64,000 bases of DNA from Prorocentrum cordatum. Taxonomy: Eukaryota > Sar > Dinophyceae > Prorocentrales > Prorocentraceae. The notes under the pieces are model-generated. The model was not told the DNA's origin. It searched no databases and saw only the letters and a list, made by a program, of their open reading frames with translations. Shown here in pieces: positions 32,916 through 43,286 of the stretch (positions within the stretch are counted from its first letter, which is position 1; each line of letters starts with the position of its first letter). Made by a program: the position numbers and the translations under genes. The DNA lies in the NCBI GenBank assembly GCA_963575745.1, contig CAUYUJ010016061.1:253858-317857 (forward strand). The letters are read 5' to 3'.

Positions 32916-33172
32916 GCTCGACGTGGTGCTCCACCAGGTCCTCGCGTTGCTGTTCGGCGTCAGGGGGAGTGTGGGCTTATGGCAATAGACTGCGCCAGCG
33001 CTCGCAGGAGGCACCACTGCATGAAGAGGAAGCCGCTGCGTTAGACAAACCCGATAGTCTGGCGCAGAAGCCTTGGTTGAAACACCCCAGAAGCAAGGGG
33101 GCTGCTGCCAAGGGCGACTGGAGACGTGTCGGCCGAGTGTTCCCGTTACTTGGGAGCCGCGAGCAATGTGAT

Positions 33173-33285
33173 TGCAGGAGGGAAAAAACACAGACACAAT
33201 CAATTGTCGATTCCCCAGAAAATATAGAAAGTTGGGGGAAGACAAAAACCTAGAACATATGGGAAAATATGGGGAATCATGTTAT
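33173..33285 (+). mobile_element. Element A, copy 3, left part
   Basis: Contains GCAGGAGGGAAAAAACACAG and GGGGAATCAT, then breaks off. The matching right part is at 34035. Confidence 0.75.
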
Positions 33286-33325
33286 TGTAGTGGCCTCCGG
33301 CCAGTGCCGCCGATCCGGCGCGCTC

Positions 33326-33385
33326 CGGATGATGTTGATGATGTTGATGCTGATGCTGATGCTGATGCTGATGCTGATGATGATG

Positions 33386-33417
<32 letters not shown>

Positions 33418-33590
33418 GATGATGATGATGATGGTGATGGAGATGGTGATGGTGATGGTGATGGTGATGGTGATGGTGATGGAGATGGTGATGGTGATGG
33501 TGATGGTGATGGTGATGGTGATGGTGGTGATGTGACCATGTTGATGGTGATGGTGATGGAGATGGTGATGATCCCGCCCGCCCCCCCCCC
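33326..33590 (+). repeat. (GAT/GCT/GGT)n tract
   Basis: GAT triplets with regular GCT and GGT variants. Poly-Asp and poly-His frames are artefacts. Confidence 0.95.
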
Positions 33591-33850
33591 CCCTCTCTCT
33601 CCTGTCCCCCCCCCCCCTCTCTCCTGTCCCCCCCCCCTCCCCCTCTCCTGCCCCCCCCCCTTCTCTCCTGTCCCCCCCCCTCTCTCCTGCCCCCCCCCTC
33701 TCCCCCCCCTCTCTCCTGTCCACCCCTCCCCCTCTCTCCTGTCCCTCCCCCCCCCCTCTCTCCTCCCCCCCTCCCCTCTCTCCAGCCCCCCCCCTCTTGC
33801 AGAGCGCCCCTCCCCCCCCTTCCTGCACCCTTGCAAAGCAAAACTCCGGG
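33590..33850. repeat. C-run minisatellite (CCCCCCTCTCTCCTGTC)
   Basis: About twelve imperfect units of C8-10 plus TCTCTCCTG. Confidence 0.9.
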
Positions 33851-34034
33851 GGGGGGGGGGGGAAGGGGCCGAAATCGAGGGGGGGGGGGGGCTGGCAGGG
33901 GGGGGAGGTGCCGAGCACTGCATTCGACCGTTAATGAGGCCCCCCCCACCCCCCTCCCAAGCAGAGATAAAGCCATGCTGAAGCAGAGCTCCAGCTTAGA
34001 CTTCTTAAACTCACACGCCGGATCGGCGGATTTG

Positions 34035-34066
34035 GATGTATTTATTTGCGTGTCCTTGGGCCCCTT
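34035..34066 (+). mobile_element. Element A, copy 3, right end
   Basis: GTATTTATTTGCGTGTCCTTGGGCCCCTT matches the family right end. It is separated from the left part by about 750 bp of other sequence. Confidence 0.6.
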
Positions 34067-34109
34067 GATTATTGTTTTTTCATCTTTCAGCGACACATTG
34101 AGCACAGCG

Positions 34110-34275
34110 CAGGCAAAAGGAGGAGGAGGAGGAGGAGGAGGAGGTTGGGGTGGAGGGAGCAGGATGAGGACAACGAGGAGTAGAAAAAGGAGAAAGAGGA
34201 GGAGAAAGAGGAGGAGAAAGAGGAGGAGAGAGGAGGAGGAAGAGGAGGAGGAGGAGGAGGAGGAGGCCGCCGCCG
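34110..34275. repeat. (GGA)n tract with AAG variants
   Basis: GGA/AAG triplets. Confidence 0.9.
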
Positions 34276-34291
34276 CCGCCGCTGCCAGGAA

Positions 34292-34459
34292 CCAGGGCTA
34301 CGTGGACTCCCGGCCGTGGCTTCCGCGGCAGCCCATCGCCGGCGCCGTGCCCGCGGACGTGCTCGTGGCGGAGGAAGAGCTCCCACAGGCATCTGGCCGA
34401 CACGGCGTGTTCGCTTTGCCGCCACGAGCTTTCGAGTCCATCCGGCGACTGCAACGGGT
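34292..34459 (+). CDS. Possible exon, unknown gene
   Basis: After AG at the end of CCGCTGCCAG a frame runs through NQGYVDSRPWLPRQP and ADVLVAEEELPQASGRHGV to a GT after CTGCAACGG. The composition is protein-like and the left flank is a (GGA)n tract, as in other intron-exon borders here. No family recognised. An alternative frame (ADTACSLCRHEL) is also open. Confidence 0.25.
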
Positions 34460-35129
34460 GTGGTTACGCTGGGGTGTGGTCTGCGATCGGCGCCGCTGGG
34501 GCTTGGGGGTCACCACGCTGTGCCACGGGTTTGGTGAGCCCTTGTCGGGGAGCGGCAGGGGTCTCGGTCTCGGTCGAGGTTCGAGGTTCCCGCCCCCCCC
34601 CCCCAAGGGCGGGTTGCAAACCACACCTTCCGCTAACCACACGATTCGGAGTTGCCGATCCTCCGCCCTCCCTCACTCTCTCGGCGGAGGGCCGGTGGAG
34701 ACAGCGGCGGTTCGCCCTCGAGAGGGCCTCTCGTCGCCACGGCTGGACGCAGCTCGGCAGAGCGTTGCGATTGGACCTCGGGAGGGATCCAGGGACAGAT
34801 TTGTACCTGCCGTTGTCTCAACTCTCCCTCCTCCGGTTCCGTCGCCCTCTGTTGATCATGTTCCTCCCTCATCCCCCTCCTTCCCCCCCCGCCTTCGACA
34901 CTCAAGCACTGCGCAACCCAGGTCGATCAGAGACCGCACATGAGCGAAAGAGAAGCCCGCCCCGAATCGATGTCCAACAACCTGTCCTTAGGAGCATGTG
35001 GGACTTGGGCGGAAGGGCTAGAAGAACCCTCCTCATCTCCAGGATATCGAACCTGCCCTGAGGCAATGATACAGCCTGGAGGAGAAAGGGGTGGTGACAA
35101 AGAGGAGGAGCCAAGCCTTCTCCCCCTCA

Positions 35130-35310
35130 TCATCCCTCTTCCCCCCCTCCTCCTCCTCCATCCCCCTCCCCCTCCTCCTCCTCCTCCTCCTCCTCCTCCT
35201 CCTCCTCCTCCTCCTCCTCCTCCTCCTCCTCCTCCTCCTCCTCCTCTTCGCTCCTCCTCCTCCTCCTCCTCCTCCTCCTCCTCCTCCTCCTCCTCCTCCT
35301 CCTCCTCCCC
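35130..35310. repeat. (TCC)n tract
   Basis: Near-perfect TCC triplets, grading into C/T-rich sequence to 35390. Confidence 0.95.
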
Positions 35311-36780
35311 CTCCTCCTCATCCTCCTCATCCTCCCTCTCCCCTTCCTCCTCCCCCTCCCTCCCCTCCTCCCTACCCCTCGTGCGGGAGGAAGGCCCATG
35401 CGCCACCACTCCTGCGCCCTGTCGGCGGGGTTGGTTCGCAGTGGCCCAGCCTGCGTCCTCGTGCACACGTCTCGCGCGAGCTGCGCTATGCAGGAGCGCC
35501 AGCTGGCAAGGGCACAGCAAGCGTGGGGGTGGGCCTGAAGGCTTGTGAGTCGGTAAGCTGGCAGTGAGCGTATGTATGCACCGGGATTCGAGCACAGAAC
35601 CTACCAGTGGTGGGGCCCTGGGTGCACTTTGCACGCAGATGGAGCCTCCTTTCACAGATCAGCCACGTGCAGTGCGACAGACCCACCTACGCCTGCCAGC
35701 GCATTGCTCGTTACGGACAGCTCGAGCGGGCAGCGAAACGCTCGCTCCTTGAGCGGGCAGTGAAATCGCGGGGGGGCTCTGGGAACGATGGTGGCTTCTC
35801 CGAAGCCCTTCTGGCTTCCGAGAGGCTCTCTTGAAAGCCCCCAGGCCCTTCTGATGAGGCCCCTGCCTTCGAAGACGTCCCCCCGCCTCGTCGGAAGGTC
35901 ACCCCTCCCCCGGCGCCATCGCTTCGGTGCGCGCCGCCGGCCTTGGCTGCGCTGCGCAGCCCCTGCGGCGTCGGACGGCACTCCTGAGAAGCGGAAGGAG
36001 GCTGCCAATGAGACGTGAGAAGGGCGGCGGGCCAGCGGGACATCTCCCCCTCAGAAATCGGAGGGGGGTAGGGGCAGGGATCGCATGTGGCTCCCTAGCC
36101 CCCCGCACGACCCCCCCCGGGGTAGCCCTGGCGGCGCCCTTGGGGCGCCCCGCGCTCCCAGGGCTGAGGACCGCACGTGGCTACTCGGGGGGCCAGTTGG
36201 GGCTCCGGACTGCGGGGAAGCCCCACGCACCGAGCGGCGGCCCTGCGGCGTGGGCGACCCCGCGAGCAGGGAGGGCAGCGCACTGGAAGGCCCAAGGCGA
36301 GGCCGCGCTCACGCGCGGCGAGGTGGGTGTCGCGTGCTGACGCGGCGGCGACCCCGCCGCCAGGCGTTCCAGGCTGAGCGATCTGGCGAACGAGCAGCCG
36401 GCGATCTGTCTTTCCAGGCTGAGCGATCCGCACGGTGTCAGCAACGAACGCCGGGGTCGCCGCAGCACGAGCCCGCCGTGCCAGGGCCCGCCTCTGGCCC
36501 ACCTCGCCGGAGCCGTCCCGCCCCGCGGCTCGCGGTGCGCTGGCTGGCTGGCTGGCGTGCCTGCTCGGCTGGCCCAGGAGATGGAGGTGTTTTGCCACTT
36601 GGCGCGCGCGTAAGGGTCGCCACCCAGGCCCAACCCCCGCCCGGCGCGCAAAGTGTTGCGATTGCGGCGCGCCCTTGCCCCGACGTTCCTCACCCCGCCC
36701 GAGCGTTACCGTTGCCCGGCGCCCGGCCTCCCCCCCCCAGGGGGGGTATCGGCTGTCACCCGGAAGCCATAAGAACAAGT
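35311..36780. other. GC-rich stretch, no gene recognised
   Basis: Frames of 60-250 codons are open on both strands because of composition. I find no catalytic motif, transmembrane pattern or coherent exon pairs. Confidence 0.35.
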
Positions 36781-36817
36781 GGCACGTGCGTGCACAGGTT
36801 CATACAAACACGCGTGC

Positions 36818-37180
36818 AGGATGTGTGTGTGTGGTGTGCGTAAGGTGTGTGTTATGCGTGCGTTGTGTTTTGTGCGTGTGTTGTGTGCTCTGTGCGATGT
36901 GAGAGTAATGTGTGGGTCATCTGTGTTCGGCATGTTGTGTGTTAGGTGTGTTGTGTGCGAGTTGTGTGTCTTGATTGTTTTGGCTGTGTTATGTGTGTGA
37001 TGTGTGTGCGCGTGTATATGTGGGTTGTAGGTGTTGTGTCGGATGTGCTATATGTGCGCTGTGTGTGGTGTATGTTGTGTGATGTGTGATTGTGTGTGCG
37101 CGTTCTGTGTGTAGTGTGTGGTGTACGTCGGGGCTCGATGTTAGGAGGATGTCTCAGACGAGTGTGTGTGTGTGTGTCTT
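36818..37180. repeat. (TG)n-rich tract
   Basis: GTGTGTG runs with GCG and TAT interruptions. Confidence 0.9.
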
Positions 37181-37979
37181 TGTAAAAATCGTATTGGCAA
37201 GGAGCTCGATTTTTGGAGGATGTCTTTGAAACTGCAATGTTCGAAGAATCGGGTTCAAAATCACTCAATTCCATCATGCGTTTGAAGTTTCTGTGGTAAA
37301 ATGATTGCAGAAGGCTACGTGCCGGGACCCTGACGTCGCGATCTGCGTGAGGGGTGCCACCGATTTTCAGAATGTTGAGGATGTTTCGAGCGAAACGGCC
37401 CAACATCTCTCGAACGGGACGAGACGTCAAATGTATCGCTTCCGAGCTCTACTCCCTCGGAGAGGTGCGTATGAGCAAAGCAGCAGGTGGGCCGCTGCTG
37501 CCCCCGCGGTCCGCTTCCTCGCACCCGCGGGCGCGTCGGGATGCCCTGCGGCGCTCGGCCACTCGACCTGCTCGGCAGCTCGGGGGCGGCTCCGCCGACC
37601 GCGGCGAAGAGCGCGCCATGGGCTGAGGCTTTGCGTGCCCCCTCCCCTGCCTACCGCCTCTCCTCATCTGCTGCCCTTTCGGCCCAGGTGCCGACGTCAT
37701 GGATTGACTCACCATACCCTCTCCCCGTGAGAGCAGAACACCTCCAGCGTCTCCATCCGATGTGCGGATCATTGGTAGGGCTGGCTCTCGGATCCGTCCC
37801 TCCAAGTCACAAGTGGCCCGCCCGCCCCACATGCTGCGGATGCAGGCCACACAGAAATTCCCATTCCCCGGTTGTTCCCGACACGCCGTTTCCCGCACCG
37901 CGGTTCTGGCTTCGCAGTCGGTCGGCGGTGGAGTCGGTATCGGGTGACGTCGGTCTCGCCGTCGTTGTTGCGGCCTGGT

Positions 37980-39175
37980 GCTTCAGCGCGGGTGCTTCCT
38001 CGGAGGCTGAAAATGCGCTTCACACTTACTGTACGTTTTGTTGGTGTACATGCAGCGGATGTGCTGCCATGGTTCTTGCTGCTCGTCCAATGGCTGCCAC
38101 TAACGGGTGCACTCCTCGTACAGATTCGGGAATGTCTTAGCACATCTCCTGGTAGTGACCCGCTTGTTGCCCAGCATGGGGTCCATCAGGCACTCCAGGA
38201 CTGAGAGGTTGTGGCAGGCAGCCAGGACGAATTATGTGGTTGCCAGTGGCCTCGTCCCCATCGGTGAAAATGGTGGCTGGCGGTGCCTCAGGCACAATTG
38301 CGAACCCGTGCGGCGATCCCAGCGGTGCTCCAGGCGTCTCAATAATTCGAAGTAGCTGCGGCATGAGTTCCTGGATGTTGGATGCAGGCCCACGATCCAG
38401 GCCCTCCGCGTAGAAGCTGGCCAGATCGAGTTTGAGGACCTTGCCCTACCCCGTCAGCGCGACCGTGGTGTTCGGTCACACCCGCGGGGTCCGCGTCCAA
38501 ACTAGGTCCACTTCCTGGATTCGCCCTGCTACTTCCGGACAGGTCCCTGTGCTCGTCCACTTCTCTGCCCAGTGCATTGCTTCCGGCTTGACAAGCATGG
38601 TATAACGGACGATTGACTCCACTCCGGGGAGGAAACCTCAAACCCCCGCACATGAGAGCAGAACCGGGCTTCCAGTTCTTGGCACGGCTCAGCAGGTCAA
38701 GGAAGTCCGTCGTGGCGTAGTTGGTGTGGAAGTACAGGGCTTGCCTTGTGATTGGGACAATCAGTTGCAGGCACACATCGCATTCCACGTTTCGGGCAGT
38801 ACCGCATTTGGCCTGTGCGCCCTTGGCTGAGCTCATTCATCAACGTGAAGAGCCGTGTCCATCGATTGGAGGTTATTCGCGCGAGGCAGCCCCCGTTTGC
38901 ACCACAATGGCACACATGGTAGAGGTTCATGCCCATCCTGTCTCGGAGTCCCCGTTCCCAACAGCACAAACCGCAAACCCAGCCTGAAACGCTCTTATCG
39001 CACAAGCCAGGTGCCAAACGCACTACGGCTAGCAAACACGGTCACAGCAGCCCTCAAATTCTATACAAAGTTGGTGTGGATTGCATTCGCACGCCCGAAC
39101 TCCAGCTCCACATGCCCTCGAACATGGGCCGCAAAGCCAATCTCAAGGGGCACTTCGAACGGTAAACGAGTGACC
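37980..39175 (-). pseudogene. Degenerate coding region, minus strand, family unknown
   Basis: Reading the minus strand from 39175 down, protein-like pieces follow one another in changing frames: RLPFEVPLEIGFAAHVRGHV; MNLYHVCHCGANGGC; CGTARNVECDVCLQLIVPIT then ALYFHTNYATTDFLDLLSR (ATG at 38836); VLKLDLASFYAEGLDRG then LLRIIETPGAPLGSPHGFAI; LECLMDPMLGNKRV; WQPLDEQQEPWQHIRCMY. In-frame stops (for example TAG at the NFV and CTR positions) and frame changes lie between them. At most some could be short introns; one 43-bp GC-AG candidate fits phase near 38200. A decayed, perhaps processed, gene is the simplest reading. I do not recognise the protein. Confidence 0.45.
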
Positions 39176-39409
39176 CGAGATCGTGGCTCGAGGGCGTTTC
39201 GAACGGGTTGGGATCTCGATGGGGGGGTGCTGATGCTCGTGCTCGACGAGTTGCAAACGGGGCGTTGGGTGTTCTGCGCTGCTTCCTCCGCGCCGAGCGC
39301 GCGGAGCGGGCCAGCCTCGCACCTCTTGCCCCCGCCCCCCCAGCCTGATCAGCTCGAGCTCGAGTAGTGCTCAGTACCTGCTCGATGCTTGCCTCGAAGT
39401 TCTACACGA

Positions 39410-39530
39410 GGCGTTCCAGCAAGGGCCTCGCCTTCGAGGACCGGAGGGGTCGACACCTCTTCCCCTGCGGAACGCCGGCGGAAGTAAACATCGGCTTCCC
39501 TGCCAAGAGATGGCAAGGTTCTGAGGGCTT
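39410..39530 (+). repeat. Dispersed repeat H, copy 2
   Basis: AGGGCCTCGCCTTCGAGGAC and GGCGGAAGTAAACATCGGC match 28125-28290 without the expanded GGCGGAAGG units. Confidence 0.6.
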
Positions 39531-39654
39531 TCGGGCCTCTGGAGCTGGCCACGTGCACGCCCGTGGCTCTGGCGCCACTCGGGCAGCCGATGGGGCGCGT
39601 CAGGTCAAGGGGCTGCTGCGTCTGAAGGCGGCCGATGGCATCCGAGGTAGCCTT

Positions 39655-39700
39655 CGGTCGGGCATGTCCCCCATACAGGGGGACACGCCCGACTTAAAGG
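39655..39700. repeat. Short palindrome GTCGGGC..GCCCGAC
   Basis: GTCGGGCATGTCCCCC and GGGGGACACGCCCGAC are inverted copies with a 6-bp loop and share their ends with the fold-back element at 30576-30772. Confidence 0.75.
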
Positions 39701-39800
39701 GGAGCAGGAGGAGGAGGAGGAGAAGGAGGAGGAGGAGGAGAAGGAGGAGGAGGAGGAGGAGAAGATGGAGGAGGAGGAGGAGGAGGAGGAGGAGGAGGAG
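39701..39800. repeat. (GGA)n tract
   Basis: GGA triplets with AAG/AGA variants, directly after the palindrome. Confidence 0.95.
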
Positions 39801-40055
39801 GCGGAGGCCCTGCACCCCCTCCTTCCGTCGCGCCGCATCTTCGCCGACGGGCGCACGCGCTCTGCCTGCACCGGCGGGGGCCCGGCTCGGCGTGCTCCCG
39901 TGGGCTGCCGTTCGCTACCTCAGGGGTGCGGCGGCGCGGCGTCCCGGTCAGGCGTCTGAGCTGGCGGCGACGCCGGTTGGTCTTGTCCTCGCGGCCCTGC
40001 GTCTGACGGGCTTTAGATGGCCTCCGCCACCAGTGGCGTGTCGTCCCCGTGATGT

Positions 40056-40184
40056 GCAGGAGGAGAAAAAACACACAGGCACAGTGAATCGGCGATTCCC
40101 CAGAATATGGGGAGACATGAGCAGTGGGGGGGAAGACAGAAACCCAGAAAATATAAGAAAATATGGGGAATCATTTTTATCCAA
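40056..40184 (+). mobile_element. Element A, copy 4 (5' two-thirds)
   Basis: GCAGGAGGAGAAAAAACACAC to GGGGAATCATTTTTAT. The right third is missing. Confidence 0.75.
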
Positions 40185-40204
40185 TCGCTTCGCTCATTCC
40201 GCCG

Positions 40205-40345
40205 GCCCTGGAGCCCTCTTTAGGGCCTCTTGGGGGCCTCTCGGGGGCCTCTTGGGGACCTCTTGGGAGTCTTTTGGGGCTCCTTGGCGGCGTCTTGGGG
40301 GCCCCCAGGGCCTCTTGGGGGGCTCTTGGGGGCATCTGGGGGCGG
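40205..40345 (+). repeat. Minisatellite GGGCCTCTTGG, forward arm
   Basis: About 10- to 20-bp units of GGGCCTCTTGGGGG. The reverse complement fills 40668-41055. Confidence 0.85.
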
Positions 40346-40379
40346 GAGGGGGGGTAGTCGATTGCGGCTCCCCCCTCGG

Positions 40380-40470
40380 CAGTGGGGGGGAAGACAGAAA
40401 CCCAGAAAGTATTGGAAAATTAGGGGAATCCTTTCATTTGTGTCTGTTTATTTGTGTGTCCCAGCTCCCC
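40380..40470 (+). mobile_element. Element A, copy 5 (3' half)
   Basis: Starts at CAGTGGGGGGGAAGACAG and ends TTTGTGTGTCCCAGCTCCCCTTCA. It overlaps copy 4 in content, so these are two partial copies. Confidence 0.75.
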
Positions 40471-40667
40471 TTCATATGTGCAGTCAGGGCCCTGCAACAC
40501 GGACCGCTTGGGGCTCAGGAGGGGCTGGGGTGCTCGGGCCGCTCCTAAGATGTTTCTGCCATGGAGCCCGCCTGTGGCCCAGGCCTGCTGTGGACAGAAG
40601 GGCCCCTTCGCTCCTTCGAAAGGGAGCACGAGCCGAACATCCCAGCCTCCAGCCCCAAGGGGCTTTT

Positions 40668-41055
40668 TAGGAGGCCCCCAGAGGCCCCAAGAGGCCCCCG
40701 ATAGTCACCACCCACCAAACCACCCCAACCCAACCCGAAGGCCCAAATTTATCCTCGATGTCCAGTGGGGGGGGGTCGGGGAACGTTGAAAAAACACATG
40801 GTATCCGTACCCCCCCCAACCCGAAATTCGGGTCAAATTCGGGTCTTCGGGTTGGGTTGGGGTGGTCTGGTAGGTAGTCAGATAGACCCCAAAAGAGGCC
40901 CCAAGAGGCTCCCAGCGGCGCCCCAGAGGCCCCACGAGGCCACCCGATGGAGCCCCCAAAGAGGCCCCAAGAGGCTCCCGAGGTGCCCCCAAGAGGCCCC
41001 CAAAAGCGGCCCCCGAGAGGCTTCAAAAGTGCCTCCAAGGGGGCACCCGTGGCAC
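40668..41055 (-). repeat. Minisatellite CCAAGAGGCCCC, reverse arm
   Basis: Units of AGGCCCCAAGAGGCTCCC, complementary to 40205-40345, broken by a spacer at 40710-40890 that itself holds two inverted related segments (CCAACCCAACCCGAAG and CTTCGGGTTGGGTTGG). Confidence 0.85.
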
Positions 41056-41059
41056 GCTG

Positions 41060-42295
41060 ACTGCACCCTCTCGCAGGCTCGAGCGGCGCCCGAGCTCCCT
41101 CCGTGCCTGCCCGCGGACTGCAGCCGCTCCCGGCGGGCGCCCGCGACCGAGACCGCTGCCCGGAAGTCACTGGCCGTGTTGAGCTTCGCACGGATCTCAC
41201 TTTGGTGTTGTTTGCAAGGGCGTCCTCGAGGGCGTGAAGCGCTTCGCGCTTCGCGGTTCGGCTCCGATTCCCCCTCATCCTCCTCTTCTCCCCTGGGAGG
41301 CGGCGCGAGAGCGCGAAGCTATTCGCACTTCGCGCTTCGCGCAGCGCGAAGCGCGAAGTTGGGAGCCCTCAGTGTTTGTGTCGTCCACCGTGTCCACCAA
41401 CGCTTTTGCCGAGCCTGACCAGTGTCTGCGATGTTGATAGCCAGTCGCCTTCAGCGTGCTCCTTGGCGCAGCACGGGGCAGAATGGAGCCAGCACGATTC
41501 CCCCGCACGGTCCCCAACGGCGATCTGCGCTGCCAGTTGCCGGCGTTCGTCCCGTATTGTTGTCGATTGGTGTTGTTTGCCACCCGTCCTGGTAACAGCC
41601 GCATCCAGCATTGGCGGGCCCTGCGGGGCTGGGCCGGGATGCCGGACTGAGCGGTGCAGGGGGGAGGCTTTGTATGTCTTCCGAGTCCATTGCATGTTCC
41701 CTATGCCTTCCAGACTTTTCGCTCGCCAGGCCTGCCGACTCGGCACTCTGTCCCACAGCCAGTGGGGTGCACAGCAGGCGAATCAAACAAGAAACCAGGC
41801 CAGCAAGCATGTGCCTCAGGATCATGTCTTACCCCCCGATGGCCACGGGGGCCCGCTGAAGCCCTGGGCAACGGGCTCATCGAAGAACGTGCCCCCGATG
41901 AAGTGCGGCGGGGTGTTTTACCGTGCGTCTCTGCAGTAGTCGGACACCTGGGGTTCGGGTGATGGGTTCGAGGGGGAACGCACCGACCCCCAATCGCCCA
42001 CTCATCGCCGATAGGAGCCTGATGTCCTACCCCGCCCAGGACCGCACGGTTTCGCTATCAGGAGCCTATCGCCGATGTGGCTGCGATGTTCTGCCGATGC
42101 CACCTCAATACTTTCCCCCCCCTCGAGCCAGTCACCCCCCGTGTGGTTCCCCCTCAGTGTACGCGGGCACCTGGCCTCTCGTAACTCCGCCCGCCGTCGG
42201 GTGGCCTCGCTGGCCCTGCGGCGGCAGCCCCGCTCGCGACGGGGCGGTGGAGAGGCGCCGTCGCCCAGGCCTGGAGCGTTGCCGGGCGTGTTCGT
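41060..42295. other. Low-repeat stretch, decayed coding possible
   Basis: The minus strand over 41370-41745 gives a protein-like frame (TYKASPLHRSVRHPGPAPQ, LAAQIAVGDRAGESCW), but no start, stop or splice logic completes a gene. GAAGCGCGAAG-type short inverted repeats occur at 41233-41360. Confidence 0.3.
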
Positions 42296-42720
42296 GTTCT
42301 CCTCGTCCTCCTCGTCCTCCTGGCCTTGTTCTCGTCCTCCTCCTCCTCGTCCTCGTCCCCCCTGGTCCCCCTCCTGCCTGCCCCCTCCCTCCCCTCCCTC
42401 CCTCTTTCCCTGCCTTCCCTCTCCTTCCCTTCACCTTGTTCGCGTCCTTATCCTCCCTGTCCTGCTCCCCCCCCCACCTTACAGCACCCTCCCTCCTCCT
42501 CCTCCTCCTCCTTCTCCTCCTCCTCCTTCTCCTCCTCCTCTTCCTCCTCCTCGCCATCCCCCCCCCCATTCGCACGAACGTTGCTCGGCAAGAGTCCCCG
42601 CCCTTGACAGGCGCAGCAGCCGAGGATCAAGGAGCATCGAGGAGCGAGGTGCTAGGCGCCTTCTGTGTTTCCGTGGTGCCTCAGCCCTGGAGTCGAAGAA
42701 CAACAAACTGCATGAACATA

Positions 42721-42896
42721 CAGTCGGGGCCCTGAGGAAGGAACCCTTTTCGCTGGGGAGGGGCTCGGTGTTCCTTGCTTGTTCTGCAGTGTACCTTCGG
42801 TTCTCCTGAGGTTTCCCATGGGAAATCGAAGTTCAACGTATGGGAAAAAGGGGCCTCGCTCCTTATTCAGGGCTCCTTAGGTCAAGGCCCCGACTG
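42721..42896 (+). mobile_element. MITE family F, copy 2
   Basis: A 176-bp element with terminal inverted repeats CAGTCGGGGCCCTGA and TCAAGGCCCCGACTG and TA on both flanks. It is closely similar to 2836-3010 over its full length, including GGAACCCTTTTCG and TATGGGAAAAAGGGGCC. Confidence 0.85.
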
Positions 42897-42899
42897 TAG

Positions 42900-43010
42900 A
42901 TTGTCGGAGCTCCGCGCGGATTTCTTCGATCGGCGATGGGGCGCCCCTGGCGGCGCTTCTGGCGCCGCCCCTGGCGCGTTCCGTGCGCCAGGGGGGGACC
43001 CAGCTGGAGT
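42900..43010 (+). repeat. Dispersed repeat E, copy 3
   Basis: CTCCGCGCGGATTTCTTCGAT followed by GGCGCC-rich inverted blocks, adjoining the MITE. Confidence 0.6.
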
Positions 43011-43226
43011 CCGAGAAGTCTCCGCGGCCCTCCAAAAGTTGATGCGCATGCCGTCTTCCGCTCTGCCACGCCTGCGACTTCGGGAGACTCTGTCGACATC
43101 GTCTGCGTCGTCGTGCTTCTGGATGCCTCCCGATGCCTCCTGGGACAGCTGGAGGCCTCCGAAGACTTCGGAGGCTTCGTGGTTATCGTCCTCGTCGTCT
43201 CCCCGCGGTGCCGCGCGATCCCGCAG

Positions 43227-43286
43227 GCCTTCGACTGGCGCAGCGTCGGGGGCCAGAACTACGCCGTCTCTGACTGGAACCAGCAC
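43227..43286 (+). CDS. CTSZ-like: Cathepsin Z-like exon 1 (first mapped)
   Basis: Begins after CCCGCAG and encodes AFDWRSVGGQNYAVSDWNQH, the start of the mature enzyme in this family. The end is either the GT at 43287 (phase 0) or a GC donor at 43283-43284 (phase 2). The latter fits the AG acceptor at 47139-47140. Confidence 0.8.

Noticed and set aside
37150-37180. Telomere or origin signal in the TG-rich tract
   Set aside because: No TTTAGGG-type unit is present; it is an imperfect (TG)n microsatellite.
41225-41330. Leucine-rich-repeat-like minus frame (LHALEDALANNTKV)
   Set aside because: A single half-unit with no neighbouring repeats, lying in GCGAAGCGC-type inverted sequence.
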